Below are positions 19,101 through 27,270 of a DNA stretch of 64,000 nt, piece by piece; positions within the stretch are counted from its first letter, which is position 1; each line of letters opens with the position of its first letter. Where the stretch lies: assembly GCA_017640665.1 (NCBI GenBank), contig JAEPQE010000004.1, positions 186,001-250,000 on the forward strand. Reading direction: 5' to 3'. Source of the stretch: Balneolaceae bacterium. GTDB lineage: Bacteria; Bacteroidota; Rhodothermia; Balneolales; Balneolaceae. A program made the position numbers and the translations under genes. Under the pieces are notes generated by a model. That model saw nothing but the letters and a program-made list of their open reading frames with translations, was not told the DNA's origin and ran no database searches.

Positions 19101-19365
19101 AAATAACGGAAAGGCTATCGTCACTTAAGCTGAAATTTGTGTATTCAACCGAATCTTCAGGGCTTAAAAAGAAGAAAACTCCTGCCCCCATGCTGTCTCC
19201 GACAAAAAAGTCGGGATCAAACTTTTGATCAAAAGTTAATACCACCGAATCTGTGTCTACCGCGAAGGCTCCGTCAGCGGGGAAGGTGCTGACAACATTT
19301 AAATTTTGTGCATAGGTTGCACCACCGAAAATGCTCAAAGAGCACAATAGTATCAAAAACTTCAT
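16150..19365 (-). CDS. Large secreted T9SS cargo with three PepSY-like repeats
   Basis: The start is the ATG at 19365, giving MKFLILLCSLSIFGGATYAQ, a signal peptide preceded by AAGGAT; an in-frame upstream start would bury it. The product is about 1071 residues. A bacterial Ig-like domain comes first (STFPADGAFAVDTDSVVLTF). Three repeats of about 230 residues follow, each with a FSEALDLAQ-type helix, NSPVIVGGSTFYAS, DSDSAAAIIEANGGW and a YLDxETGDIIY strand that resembles PepSY-type domains. A type IX sorting domain with QNYPNPFNPSTN ends in RKLILLK. It is very acidic (D/E-rich). Export through Sec and the type IX system to the cell surface is inferred; the activity is unknown. A hairpin terminator follows. 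Confidence 0.82.
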   Translation of the reverse strand: MKFLILLCSLSIFGGATYAQNLNVVSTFPADGAFAVDTDSVVLTFDQKFDPDFFVGDSMGAGVFFFLSPEDSVEYTNFSLSDDSLSVIYHVDLAENTDFIGILVQAYSKNGSVLEDPYLFQFTTAPSRGEFVVEGTLPQPVLEKAISEHPFEDIILALSPNPIFFGPSDCDDEECEEEDDIEPLYAAFVDKETGEYSVSGVREGSYYPLGLNFFNDDDFEDEDEFFIPEFYFYDPDDNFVPDSISVNSTTAPTDTLSGIDLRIFELIPVTFSEALEMAQSVIDELDNSPVIVGGSTFYASISTFEDDDDHEGDSTSFKNRLLQNLIERQRPAEVMSANDHQDEEDIFEILTNPSGEQFEWMIFGYDDVKDSAFTIAASPFSVEFLGYISEEDAELPDSVSFSDIAPLPTTYIDSDSAAAIIEANGGWEFRSEFSEDPFSIWTMELQALNNFWEVHEDTLIENLPVMWSGYYHGFTFNPVTGFAEEGYLVVYLDMETGDIIYTDSFIGGLGEESLITFSEALDLAQPFFDEMENSPVIVGGSTFYASVGLFEGGDSLSSPKLKTSVFDNIVASHSTHNDHGGDDGGGLPFNFFSEPNGKQLEWQIYGYDSVKDSAFVLAVSDFEIKFDGYVGPEDAELPDSVGFADIEPLPANIIDSDSAAAIIEANGGWDFRTMFSGEFGFWEAEFEALDNYWELNEDTLLTEAPITWHAEYYGYSFDPFTSSFVEGYFVIYIDIETGDVIYSDTEIVSESFTSHITFNEAIDLADSLIESLPNDVEIMGGLTHYTNIDIAFKGTNKRIPESFKAKVAAAKDEHGPLPAGNIQPDGYAFSWEVYLYDETEDKVIILNVTEFDVSIFGFFTEEDFEDDIEFDDMMPLSFNHIDSDSAAKLFDAEGALNFRTSKEESDLEWYWDSELQLLHQYWDFPPNPTSTAPITWKADYYAWAYDGETNESYEDSLTIYLNAETGEVLFSTVIVSNDEEPVTPDRFSLSQNYPNPFNPSTNIPFELSEASQVEISVYSILGQKVATIVNEMYTAGSHSIQWNAQNLASGVYIYRMQAGGFTQTRKLILLK

Positions 19366-19528
19366 AATACTATCCTTATTGTTAGTTAATATTGAAAAGC
19401 ACTTTAATGTGGCAAAAATTTTACAAAAAAGCACCAAAATGGTTGGGCTACAAAACTATACATCAAGCTATAAAGATTGTACCTTCCCCACCATAAGATC
19501 GATTTAAAACGAAATCCTTACAAAAAAA

Positions 19529-20722
19529 ATGGCAAAACTTACTCTCAACAACGTCGATGTAAAAGGAAAAAAAGTACTTATGCGCGTAGATTTTAACGTG
19601 CCTATTATCGATGGGAAAATTACAGATGACAATCGAGTGGTTCAGGCACTCCCTTCTATAAAACATGTGATTAATGAAGGAGGGTTGCTAATTTTGGCAA
19701 GTCACCTTGGGCGACCTAAAGGACAGCCTGATCCTGAATTCTCTTTAAGACCGGTTGCGGAGCATCTTGCTGATTTGGTAGATACAAAAGTCCATTTTGC
19801 GGAAGATTGCGTTGGAGATAAAGCGAAGTCTGTTATTGAGGGAGCTGATTTCGGAGAAATTGTGGTATTGGAGAATGTCCGCTTTCATAAAGAAGAAACC
19901 GAAAATGATGAAATTTTTGCCGGTCGACTTGCAAGCCATGCCGACGTATTTGTGAATGATGCGTTCGGAAGCAGCCATCGTGCTCATGCATCGGTAGCAG
20001 GAGTAACTCAACACCTTCAACCGGCAGTTTCAGGATATTTGCTCGAAAAAGAGATCAAATATTTAAGTGATAGTGTAAACGATCCAGATCGTCCATTTGT
20101 AGCAATTTTAGGGGGCGCAAAAGTATCTGATAAAATCCCTGTAATTGAAGCATTACTCAACAAAGTAGACACAATTATTATTGGTGGTGGAATGGCATAC
20201 ACTTTTTTGGTAGCCAACGGGAAATCGGTTGGAAATTCTTTACTTCAGAAAGAGATGATTCCCACAGCAAAGAAGTTGATGGAAACCGCGAAAGAAAAAG
20301 GAGTGAATTTAATGCTGCCTTTCGACTTTGTGATTGCCGACGATTTCAGTAATGATGCTAATCAGGAAGTGGTAGATGAGGATAATATTAAAGATGGCTG
20401 GGAAGCATTGGATATCGGGCCACAGTCTGCAATTGCGTTCGGAAACACCATTAAAGGCGCGAAAACGGTTGTGTGGAATGGGCCTATGGGTGTATTTGAG
20501 ATGCCAAGTTTTGCAGATGGAACCAATGCCGTAGCTCAGGCCCTGGTAGAAGCTACCAATTTTGGCGCTATTACCATCATAGGTGGAGGTGATTCGGCCT
20601 CAGCCATAAAAAACGCCGGTTTGAGTGATCAGGTTTCCCACGTTTCGACCGGAGGTGGAGCAAGCCTGGAATTTCTGGAAGGAAAAGACTTACCAGGAGT
20701 GACATCATTAACGGATAAGTAA
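19529..20722 (+). CDS. pgk: Phosphoglycerate kinase
   Basis: Pgk transfers phosphate between 1,3-bisphosphoglycerate and ADP in glycolysis. The 397-residue product has the N-terminal signature [12 protein letters not shown] at about 15-26, the substrate-binding ASHLGRPKG and ENVRFHKEE segments, and the C-terminal nucleotide-binding [13 protein letters not shown]. Length and order are standard. It stands divergent from the large T9SS gene and 9 bases upstream of a DUF3857 gene, so read-through is likely. Confidence 0.97.
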   Translation: MAKLTLNNVDVKGKKVLMRVDFNVPIIDGKITDDNRVVQALPSIKHVINEGGLLILASHLGRPKGQPDPEFSLRPVAEHLADLVDTKVHFAEDCVGDKAKSVIEGADFGEIVVLENVRFHKEETENDEIFAGRLASHADVFVNDAFGSSHRAHASVAGVTQHLQPAVSGYLLEKEIKYLSDSVNDPDRPFVAILGGAKVSDKIPVIEALLNKVDTIIIGGGMAYTFLVANGKSVGNSLLQKEMIPTAKKLMETAKEKGVNLMLPFDFVIADDFSNDANQEVVDEDNIKDGWEALDIGPQSAIAFGNTIKGAKTVVWNGPMGVFEMPSFADGTNAVAQALVEATNFGAITIIGGGDSASAIKNAGLSDQVSHVSTGGGASLEFLEGKDLPGVTSLTDK

Positions 20723-20731
20723 GACAGATTT

Positions 20732-22702
20732 ATGAATAGACTTTATGTTTATATAAAAGCGCTGCTTTCTGCGCTTTTTATTTTCTTGATCGTGACTTCA
20801 GCCATAGCTCAACCTAAAAAATTTGGTCATATAAACGTACACGATTTTTCATCTTATGATTCTAAATATGACAGTAGTGCATCAGCCATCGTATTATTTG
20901 TAAAGGGAAATGTTGAGTTTGATTCTGACTACAACTGTATTCTGGAATATCACAAAAGAATTAAAATCTTAAATGATGATGGGTTTAAATACGGAGATAT
21001 TGAAATTCCTGAGTTCAAAGATTTGGATCAGGATGTATATTCTATTAAAGCAACAACTTATACACTTCTTGAGAATGGAAGGATTGAAGAAACAAAGCTA
21101 GGTAGAAGGGATATTTTTGATACAGAAGTACGAGACGATCTGGTTCTTAAAAAATTTACGATGCCACGATTGTCGCCAGGGGTTATAATTGAATATAGCT
21201 ATAAGAAGAAATTGGGAAGCCCCTTTAATTTAAGAAACTGGAAGTTTCACGACTATATTCCGGTTCAATGGAGTGAAATCGATATGATCATTCCTAATTC
21301 CTTAAGCTATCAGATGATTTTTAAAGGGAAAGATTCGCTCTTCATAAAAAATATTGAAAAGAGGGCTGGAGTTGTTAATAATGTTCGAACCCAAAGGTTT
21401 CAACTGGCAAAAAAGGAGTTACCTCCGGTTGAAGATCTCCCTTACCTGATTAACAGAGACGATCATCTTTCCGAGCTATTTATGCAGCTGAAAACTGTGA
21501 GAATTCCTGGAATGAACCCCAGGAATTACTTTAAAAGCTGGGAAAATATTGCGAGAGAACTAAATGACCGTGGCGATTTTGGAAAACAAAAGCCTGATGG
21601 AGCAATAAGGGATAAGGTAGAAGAGCTGGTAAGTAACGAAATGACCGAGCTTCAAAAGGTTGAATCCATTTATAATTATATGGTGAATCATTTTAAATGG
21701 AATCGGTTCTATCGTTTGGTTACGGAAAAAGGTATCAGAGATACTTTTAGGGATAAAGGGGGAAGTACAGGTGACTTAAATTTTCTTCTTATAGAAATGC
21801 TAAGGGAAGCAGGAGTAAAGGCAAACCCTGGACTGCTAAGTACAAGAGATAACGGAACTGTAATGACTGAATACCCTCTTGTAACCCAGTTTAATATGCT
21901 GGTTGCTGTAGTGGAGATTGGAAATGGAGCTTTTATTGTGGATGTTTCTTCAGGGGATCGATCCATCCGGTTTCCTCATCCCGAGATTTTGTACAGGAAT
22001 GCTTTTGTCATTAGAGAAGATGATTCGTATGGGTGGCTTACAACTGTACCAATTGATAATACTTACCGGCGTATGAGTATGGAGTACTCTCTTGCTGATT
22101 CATCCCGTATTAGTATGACTATTCAATCGAATTTGAAAGGGGCTTATTCAGAACAGATACGGCAGGAGGTAAAGAGTCTCAATTTTAATTCTTATTGGGA
22201 AAACGAATTTTCTGAGCTACCCGGATTGGAAGTTGACTCCTCAGATTTTGAGAACCTCGAAAACCTTTCTGAAAATGTGTCTTACCAAACATCATTCTCT
22301 TTCGATAAAGATGAATCGTTATCATTGGATCAGGATGTAATTTACTTTCAACCATTTTTATTGAAAAAACTGGAAGAAAACCCGTTCAAAAAACCCGATC
22401 GTCAATTCCCAATTGAATTTCCGTTCCCGTCATCCGAACAACTAATGGTGAGAGTAGAAATTCCTGAAGGATATGTAATTGAAGAAGTTCCTGAGACTAA
22501 GCAGATAATGCTTCCTAATGGTGGTGGGTATTATCGGTTTATGAGTAGTATTTCAGATAGTGTACTCACATTTGTATCTACTACAAATATAGCGGCGGTA
22601 TATTATCCTACTGAAGAATACTCTGCAATAAAAGAGCTATTTCAGGCTAAAGTGGACGCTACTAATGCTACTGTGGTACTAAAAAAAGAAGGCTCAGAAT
22701 AG
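20732..22702 (+). CDS. DUF3857/transglutaminase-fold exported protein, catalytic Cys and His missing
   Basis: A 656-residue exported protein with a signal peptide (about 1-27), an N-terminal DUF3857 beta domain and a transglutaminase-like fold around residues 310-440. By ungapped alignment with the active-looking paralog at 33029, the nucleophile position (YGDC there) is Thr in [15 protein letters not shown]. The histidine of QFNH is Met in QFNMLVAVV, while the Asp-like position (FIVDVSS) is kept. It is therefore probably a non-catalytic, binding-type member. It begins nine bases after pgk. Three relatives lie at 29061-34957. The molecular role is unknown. Confidence 0.8.
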   Translation: MNRLYVYIKALLSALFIFLIVTSAIAQPKKFGHINVHDFSSYDSKYDSSASAIVLFVKGNVEFDSDYNCILEYHKRIKILNDDGFKYGDIEIPEFKDLDQDVYSIKATTYTLLENGRIEETKLGRRDIFDTEVRDDLVLKKFTMPRLSPGVIIEYSYKKKLGSPFNLRNWKFHDYIPVQWSEIDMIIPNSLSYQMIFKGKDSLFIKNIEKRAGVVNNVRTQRFQLAKKELPPVEDLPYLINRDDHLSELFMQLKTVRIPGMNPRNYFKSWENIARELNDRGDFGKQKPDGAIRDKVEELVSNEMTELQKVESIYNYMVNHFKWNRFYRLVTEKGIRDTFRDKGGSTGDLNFLLIEMLREAGVKANPGLLSTRDNGTVMTEYPLVTQFNMLVAVVEIGNGAFIVDVSSGDRSIRFPHPEILYRNAFVIREDDSYGWLTTVPIDNTYRRMSMEYSLADSSRISMTIQSNLKGAYSEQIRQEVKSLNFNSYWENEFSELPGLEVDSSDFENLENLSENVSYQTSFSFDKDESLSLDQDVIYFQPFLLKKLEENPFKKPDRQFPIEFPFPSSEQLMVRVEIPEGYVIEEVPETKQIMLPNGGGYYRFMSSISDSVLTFVSTTNIAAVYYPTEEYSAIKELFQAKVDATNATVVLKKEGSE

Positions 22703-22716
22703 AAAATCCTGAGCCT
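22681..22716 (-). terminator. Terminator of the DinB-like gene, overlapping the opposite gene's end
   Basis: An 8-bp stem (AGGCTCAG at 22690-22697, CTGAGCCT at 22709-22716) is followed on the minus strand by TTCTTTTTTT. It serves the minus-strand gene ending at 22739. It lies partly inside the last codons of the convergent DUF3857 gene. Confidence 0.8.
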
Positions 22717-22738
22717 GAATTTAAAAAAGCAGTGCTGT

Positions 22739-23326
22739 TTACATTGCCTGATATTCAGCGAGCACCTCATTCATTTGAAAAGTATGGCGTTGGCTGTGTG
22801 CAGAAATCACCAGCATAAGCTGAACCATATCCAATTCTCCAAAAGGGAGTTCTGCTTTGTAGTTTCTTAAATTAGCATCGCTTGTTTTTATAAAATTGAT
22901 AAGCTTATTACGAGACTCTTCAAGTGCAGTAAGCATTTCTTCTTTTGAGTCCCATCGTCCCGAAGGCTCAAACTGAGGAGCGGTAGTTACTTTTGTGCCT
23001 CTGTTTGCCAGCATCCCTATAAGCATGCCATCTTTAGCAGAAAGGTCTTCTTTTGTAGCTTGGGCCTGAGATACTGTTCCCATTGCCATTCCGGTGAAAG
23101 CCTCTTCTGTTATAAGAATATGTTCTACGCAGTTTGCGGCAGACCAACCACCTTCTTTAGGTGTATAGTTCCATGCTTCTTCAGAAAGGCTGTTTGCCAC
23201 ATCAACAATATTTTGATGAGAGGCATTTAAGTATTTAATAGCAAATTCCTTATCTGCTTCTGATGTTTGCGCAAAAGCAGAGACTACAAAAAAACTGAAT
23301 ACGATAAATAATGATGTTTTTTTCAT
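22739..23326 (-). CDS. Exported DinB/DfsB-family protein
   Basis: The likely start is the ATG at 23326 (MKKTSLFIVFSFFVVSAFAQ) preceded by AAGGGA; a longer in-frame start would precede the signal peptide. The product is about 195 residues. The mature part is a four-helix bundle of the DinB/YfiT metal-binding superfamily. Likely metal histidines are in AANCVEHIL and in SAHSQRHTFQM near the C-terminus. DinB-fold proteins are often thiol-dependent transferases or metal hydrolases; here the periplasmic location leaves the substrate open. Confidence 0.82.
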   Translation of the reverse strand: MKKTSLFIVFSFFVVSAFAQTSEADKEFAIKYLNASHQNIVDVANSLSEEAWNYTPKEGGWSAANCVEHILITEEAFTGMAMGTVSQAQATKEDLSAKDGMLIGMLANRGTKVTTAPQFEPSGRWDSKEEMLTALEESRNKLINFIKTSDANLRNYKAELPFGELDMVQLMLVISAHSQRHTFQMNEVLAEYQAM

Positions 23327-23408
23327 TGTTCCCTTATTGATTAATGTAAAGTTCACTATAGTAACAAATTGAACACTAAGAAAGAGACAGAAAGTGAACT
23401 GATTTTCA

Positions 23409-23443
23409 CCTCAAAAAAAAGAGGCACTTGAAAGTGCCTCTCT
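23409..23443 (-). terminator. Terminator of the first WG-repeat gene
   Basis: The sequence GAGGCACT-TGAA-AGTGCCTC forms a perfect 8-bp stem with a four-base loop. On the minus strand it is followed by eight T. It lies about 50 bases past the stop at 23490. Confidence 0.88.
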
Positions 23444-23489
23444 TACCTACGTATTATTTGGTCAGTCAACCATGTCTAAAGCAATATCA

Positions 23490-24545
23490 TCAGTTGGTGG
23501 GAAACCACACATACTGCCCCGATTTGTTGATGTAACCATATTGTTCTTCAATTTCGTCTTCTACGGTGATGTAGATTGTTACCCGTGCCAACCCATTATA
23601 GAAAGGATCAACCTCATCAAATTTGGGACTGGTAATCTGATTTCCATTAGTATCTATAAAAGTCCATTTTCCACTTATGAAAACAGGTGCTCGTTCTTCA
23701 TTAAATGATCGTACCTCGTCAAACTGCTCGGGAATTATGAAGGCCCCCGTTTTATCAATGAAACCAAATTGGTTGCTGTTTTTTCGAGCAGGAGCCAGAC
23801 CGTTTCCAAACTTTCCAGCACTGATAAACTGCGGTGAAATGAAGACTTCACCATTCGAACCAATATATCCCCAGCGATCGCTAACCCTTACCGCTGCCAG
23901 CTTGTTGGAGAAGGGTAGGGCTTCTGAGTATTTCAGCTCAACCACCGTGCTACCCGATCGGTCTATATAGCCAAATAAGTCATCATCCCGAACTAAAGCT
24001 CTTCCATCTTTAAACTCATTTTCCTCTATGTCGTCTAAATCGTCAGGCATATTTACAGATTCAACTTCTCTGCCGTTTTCATCAATATAGAGGTACTCAG
24101 AGTAATCGATACTACGAACAAAGGCACGTCCATCCGAATATGGATTTGATTCCCTAAAGCGTGGATTTACCACAAATTCTCCTTTTGTGTTGATGTATCC
24201 CCACCTACCATTCAGCCGAACAGCTGCTCTGCCTTCCGAGAAACTTCGTATATCCTGAAAGTCTTCCTCAATCACAAATTCACCGTTTTTGTTCATGTAT
24301 TTCCATTGCCAGCTGTCGCGAACCCGGGCCAGTCCATTCGAAAATTCATAGGCGTTTTGCAGAGTCGGTTCAATTACAATGGCTCCCTTTTTATTGATGT
24401 AGCCCCAATCCCCATCAATAAGAACGGGATAGAGGTTTACGATTTCATCTGTGTTATCACCACCACCTGTAATGTCGTTAACTACATTGCAGGAAATAGA
24501 TACAGATAGAAAAAACAAGCTGAGTAGTAAAAGTGAACGTTTCAT
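23490..24545 (-). CDS. WG-repeat lipoprotein
   Basis: The 351-residue product has a lipoprotein signal with a Cys near residue 19 (SVSISCNVV). About seven WG/KWG repeats of 40-45 residues follow (WGYINKKGAIVIEP, FSNGLARV types). Such repeats form beta structures that are thought to bind ligands or partners, but no function is established here. It lies ten bases downstream of a second WG-repeat lipoprotein. The two share the same layout and a similar ending (GYINKSGQYVWFPT against GYVNKAGEFVWYPT), so they are tandem paralogs. Confidence 0.85.
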   Translation of the reverse strand: MKRSLLLLSLFFLSVSISCNVVNDITGGGDNTDEIVNLYPVLIDGDWGYINKKGAIVIEPTLQNAYEFSNGLARVRDSWQWKYMNKNGEFVIEEDFQDIRSFSEGRAAVRLNGRWGYINTKGEFVVNPRFRESNPYSDGRAFVRSIDYSEYLYIDENGREVESVNMPDDLDDIEENEFKDGRALVRDDDLFGYIDRSGSTVVELKYSEALPFSNKLAAVRVSDRWGYIGSNGEVFISPQFISAGKFGNGLAPARKNSNQFGFIDKTGAFIIPEQFDEVRSFNEERAPVFISGKWTFIDTNGNQITSPKFDEVDPFYNGLARVTIYITVEDEIEEQYGYINKSGQYVWFPTN

Positions 24546-24555
24546 AATTCTTTAA

Positions 24556-25593
24556 TTATCGAGTTGGATACCAAACAAATTCTCCGGCTTTATTTACGTA
24601 GCCGAAACGCGGGTTTTCATCATCACCAATCTGAACTCTTGCGATGCCATCATTAAAACTTTCTGCATTGAAAAAGCCATCTTTAATTACAATAAGACCG
24701 GATTCTCTGTTTATGTAGAACCAATCTCCGCTGAGGCGTACAGCACTTCTGTTTTCAGTGAACGACTTTACTTCTGCGAACTGGTACGGAATGATTAGCT
24801 CTCCCTTTTTATCAATAAATCCGATGTAGTCATCATCCTGAACCCAGGCTAATCCCTGAGAAAAAATTCCTGCCAGATCAAAGTTTGGGGTTATCACAGG
24901 ATTCCCAGATTTATCTATATATCCCCATCCTTCTGTGGTTTGGATAGGAGCCAAACCATCAGCGAATTCTCCGGCAGCGGTGATCTGGAAATCAGGGTTG
25001 ATTTGTTCTTCTCCGTCTGTGTCAATGTATACCCATCCCTCAAAAGTTTCCACGGCAGCTACATCCTGAGAAAAAGGCTGGGCATCGCTAAACCTAAGAT
25101 CGATGGCAATACTCCCATCGGTAGATACATATCCCCAAAGTCCGTCGGACCGGACGGCTGCTAATCCTTCAGAAAAGGCTCCGGCAAAATCGAACTCCGG
25201 AGCAATGGCAAAATCGCCACTGGTATTTATGAACCCGTATGACTCTCCGGGACGTTGAGCAGGAGCAAGTTCGCCTGAAAAATCACCGGCTACACTAAAA
25301 GAGATAGGAATTTCCAGGCTTTTGGTTTCCTGAGATACATAGCCCCAGCTTGTACCCTGACGCACTGCGGCAAATCCATCCGAAAAGGCTCGCGCTTCAT
25401 CAAAATTAGGTTCAATAACTATACCTCCAGAGGTATTGATATAACCCCATTTTCCATTTAGTAAAACGGGATGAAGAGCTTCTTCGGTGTCACCATCATC
25501 CCCTTGAATGCCTTCAACTATAGAGCAACCGGAAAGCGCAAAGAGGCTGATGAGGGAAAGTATCAGAGCAATTGTTTGTAGCTTTTTATTCAT
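24556..25593 (-). CDS. WG-repeat lipoprotein, paralog of the next gene
   Basis: The 345-residue product has a lipobox signal (LFALSGCSIVEG, Cys near 23) followed by seven to eight WG repeats with the pattern WGYIxxxG....F..A..FS.GLA.V. It is upstream of, and probably cotranscribed with, the WG-repeat lipoprotein at 23490. It follows the DUF1501/DUF1800 pair by 25 bases on the same strand. Localisation to the periplasmic or outer leaflet by lipid anchor is inferred. Confidence 0.85.
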   Translation of the reverse strand: MNKKLQTIALILSLISLFALSGCSIVEGIQGDDGDTEEALHPVLLNGKWGYINTSGGIVIEPNFDEARAFSDGFAAVRQGTSWGYVSQETKSLEIPISFSVAGDFSGELAPAQRPGESYGFINTSGDFAIAPEFDFAGAFSEGLAAVRSDGLWGYVSTDGSIAIDLRFSDAQPFSQDVAAVETFEGWVYIDTDGEEQINPDFQITAAGEFADGLAPIQTTEGWGYIDKSGNPVITPNFDLAGIFSQGLAWVQDDDYIGFIDKKGELIIPYQFAEVKSFTENRSAVRLSGDWFYINRESGLIVIKDGFFNAESFNDGIARVQIGDDENPRFGYVNKAGEFVWYPTR

Positions 25594-25618
25594 AAGACTA
25601 GTGTTGGCTGAATGCTAT

Positions 25619-27259
25619 TTACTTAATTAATGTCATTTTTCTTGTTTGACTTCCCGAAGGAGTTTCTAGCTGATACAGATACACTCCACTTGGAAGATCC
25701 GATGCATCAAACGTAACCGTGTGTTCGCCGACGCTCATAGTGCGCTCGGTCAACGTTTGGATCAACCTTCCTTTTACGTCATAAATTTTGAGGGAGACTA
25801 ATCCAGAGGCTGGAAGTACAAACGAAATATTCGTACTTGGGTTGAAAGGGTTCGGATAATTCTGATGCAGTGTAAATTTCTGTACTTTCCCGTTAACCTC
25901 TGTGCTAACAGGGAGCGGTTCTACAAAGCCAAGATCCTGGAATTCACCCTGAAGAACCGTTTCCGTCTCAGATATGTCCAGCTCAAACCAGTTGTTCAAG
26001 ATGGAGGTATAAATTGATCGGTAATCAGTACTGAACACCGGATCGCCGGAATTGTCTAAATCGGTGAGATTAGCATGATCGCCATAAAGCCCGCCATTTA
26101 CCGGACCAAATAACATCACCGGCGCAGAAGAACCATGATCGGTTCCTTGTGAGGAGTTTTCGTCAAGGGTTCGTCCAAACTCAGAAAAAGTCATGGTAAG
26201 AGCTCGATCCTGTTGTCCATCCATCTCCAAATCAGCATAAAATGCATTTACAGAATTGGCGATATCTGCAAGTAAGTTCGCGTGACCACCTTCGGTACTT
26301 CCCTGATTGTTGTGTGTGTCAAAACCGCCTTTAGAGACCAGGAAGACTTTCGTTTTGAGCCCCCCACGAATTAATCGTGCAACAACGGAAAGACTTCGGG
26401 CAAGCCCGGAGTTTGGGTATTCTCCTAAATTTGAAGATGAATCTGCTGCATTCTGAATAGATTCCAGATACTTAAATGAGGAGTTGGCTATTTTCCGGGC
26501 AAATGAAAGCGAACGACCAAACTCATTAGCAGGTACATTTTCTTCACTATAGAAACCGCCTTGTTCCAGGAATTGTGCGAACTGAGAAGCTCCGCCAAAA
26601 GTAACTCCAAGATTTCCAAACTCACTTTGGAATAAAGTAGCAGAACCTCCAATACGAACACCTAAAGGAAACTCAGGTGGATTGGCTATAAAGTCAGGGT
26701 TATCCTCAACCAGAAACCGGCCGGCCCATCCGGTACCAAGGTTTTCATTTTCATCGCTTGCTGATGTCCAGATATCAGTAGAACGGGCATGAGACCTATT
26801 AGGATTATCATATCCCACATTGTGAATTACTGACATATTTCCGTTTCCCCAAATGGGTTCAAGAGATGCCATCGCCGGGTGCATGCCAATATCATCGCTT
26901 AACATAATAGATTCTTCTTTGCTGATTGCGATTGTTGGACGTTTCTGGTAATACACATCGTTTTCTACTGGTACTATGGTGTTCAAGCCGTCATTTCCTC
27001 CTCCAAGCTGGATCAGAATAAGTACGCGGTCGTTGTTGGCTGCAACCAAACGGTTTAAGAATTTTGTTCTGGCCATGGCGTTTACTGAAAGTCCGCCAAG
27101 CATGAATCCTGATCCCAAAGCACCAATACCAAGCGTACTCAGGAAGCTCTTTCGCGTCCAGCTTTGGTGATCGTGTTCGTGAGCTTCTCCATGTTCAAGG
27201 CTACTTCCGTGGCGGTTATGGCTCAGAGTTAATTTTTTGTGATTATGATGATCGCACAT
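25619..27259 (-). CDS. DUF1501 protein with His-rich N-terminus and T9SS sorting domain
   Basis: The 546-residue product belongs to the sulfatase-like DUF1501 family, which usually travels with DUF1800; the biochemical role is not established. The first 31 residues hold nine histidines. A Tat-like signal follows (WTRKSFLSTLGIGALGSGF), with Arg-Lys instead of the twin arginine. The DUF1501 core has LILIQLGGGNDGLNTIVP near residue 80 and a conserved TFSEFGRT/DHG segment. A type IX sorting domain containing QNYPNPFNPSTN ends in RKMTLIK. It starts 11 bases after the DUF1800 gene. Confidence 0.88.
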   Translation of the reverse strand: MCDHHNHKKLTLSHNRHGSSLEHGEAHEHDHQSWTRKSFLSTLGIGALGSGFMLGGLSVNAMARTKFLNRLVAANNDRVLILIQLGGGNDGLNTIVPVENDVYYQKRPTIAISKEESIMLSDDIGMHPAMASLEPIWGNGNMSVIHNVGYDNPNRSHARSTDIWTSASDENENLGTGWAGRFLVEDNPDFIANPPEFPLGVRIGGSATLFQSEFGNLGVTFGGASQFAQFLEQGGFYSEENVPANEFGRSLSFARKIANSSFKYLESIQNAADSSSNLGEYPNSGLARSLSVVARLIRGGLKTKVFLVSKGGFDTHNNQGSTEGGHANLLADIANSVNAFYADLEMDGQQDRALTMTFSEFGRTLDENSSQGTDHGSSAPVMLFGPVNGGLYGDHANLTDLDNSGDPVFSTDYRSIYTSILNNWFELDISETETVLQGEFQDLGFVEPLPVSTEVNGKVQKFTLHQNYPNPFNPSTNISFVLPASGLVSLKIYDVKGRLIQTLTERTMSVGEHTVTFDASDLPSGVYLYQLETPSGSQTRKMTLIK

Positions 27260-27270
27260 GATGGTCTTCC

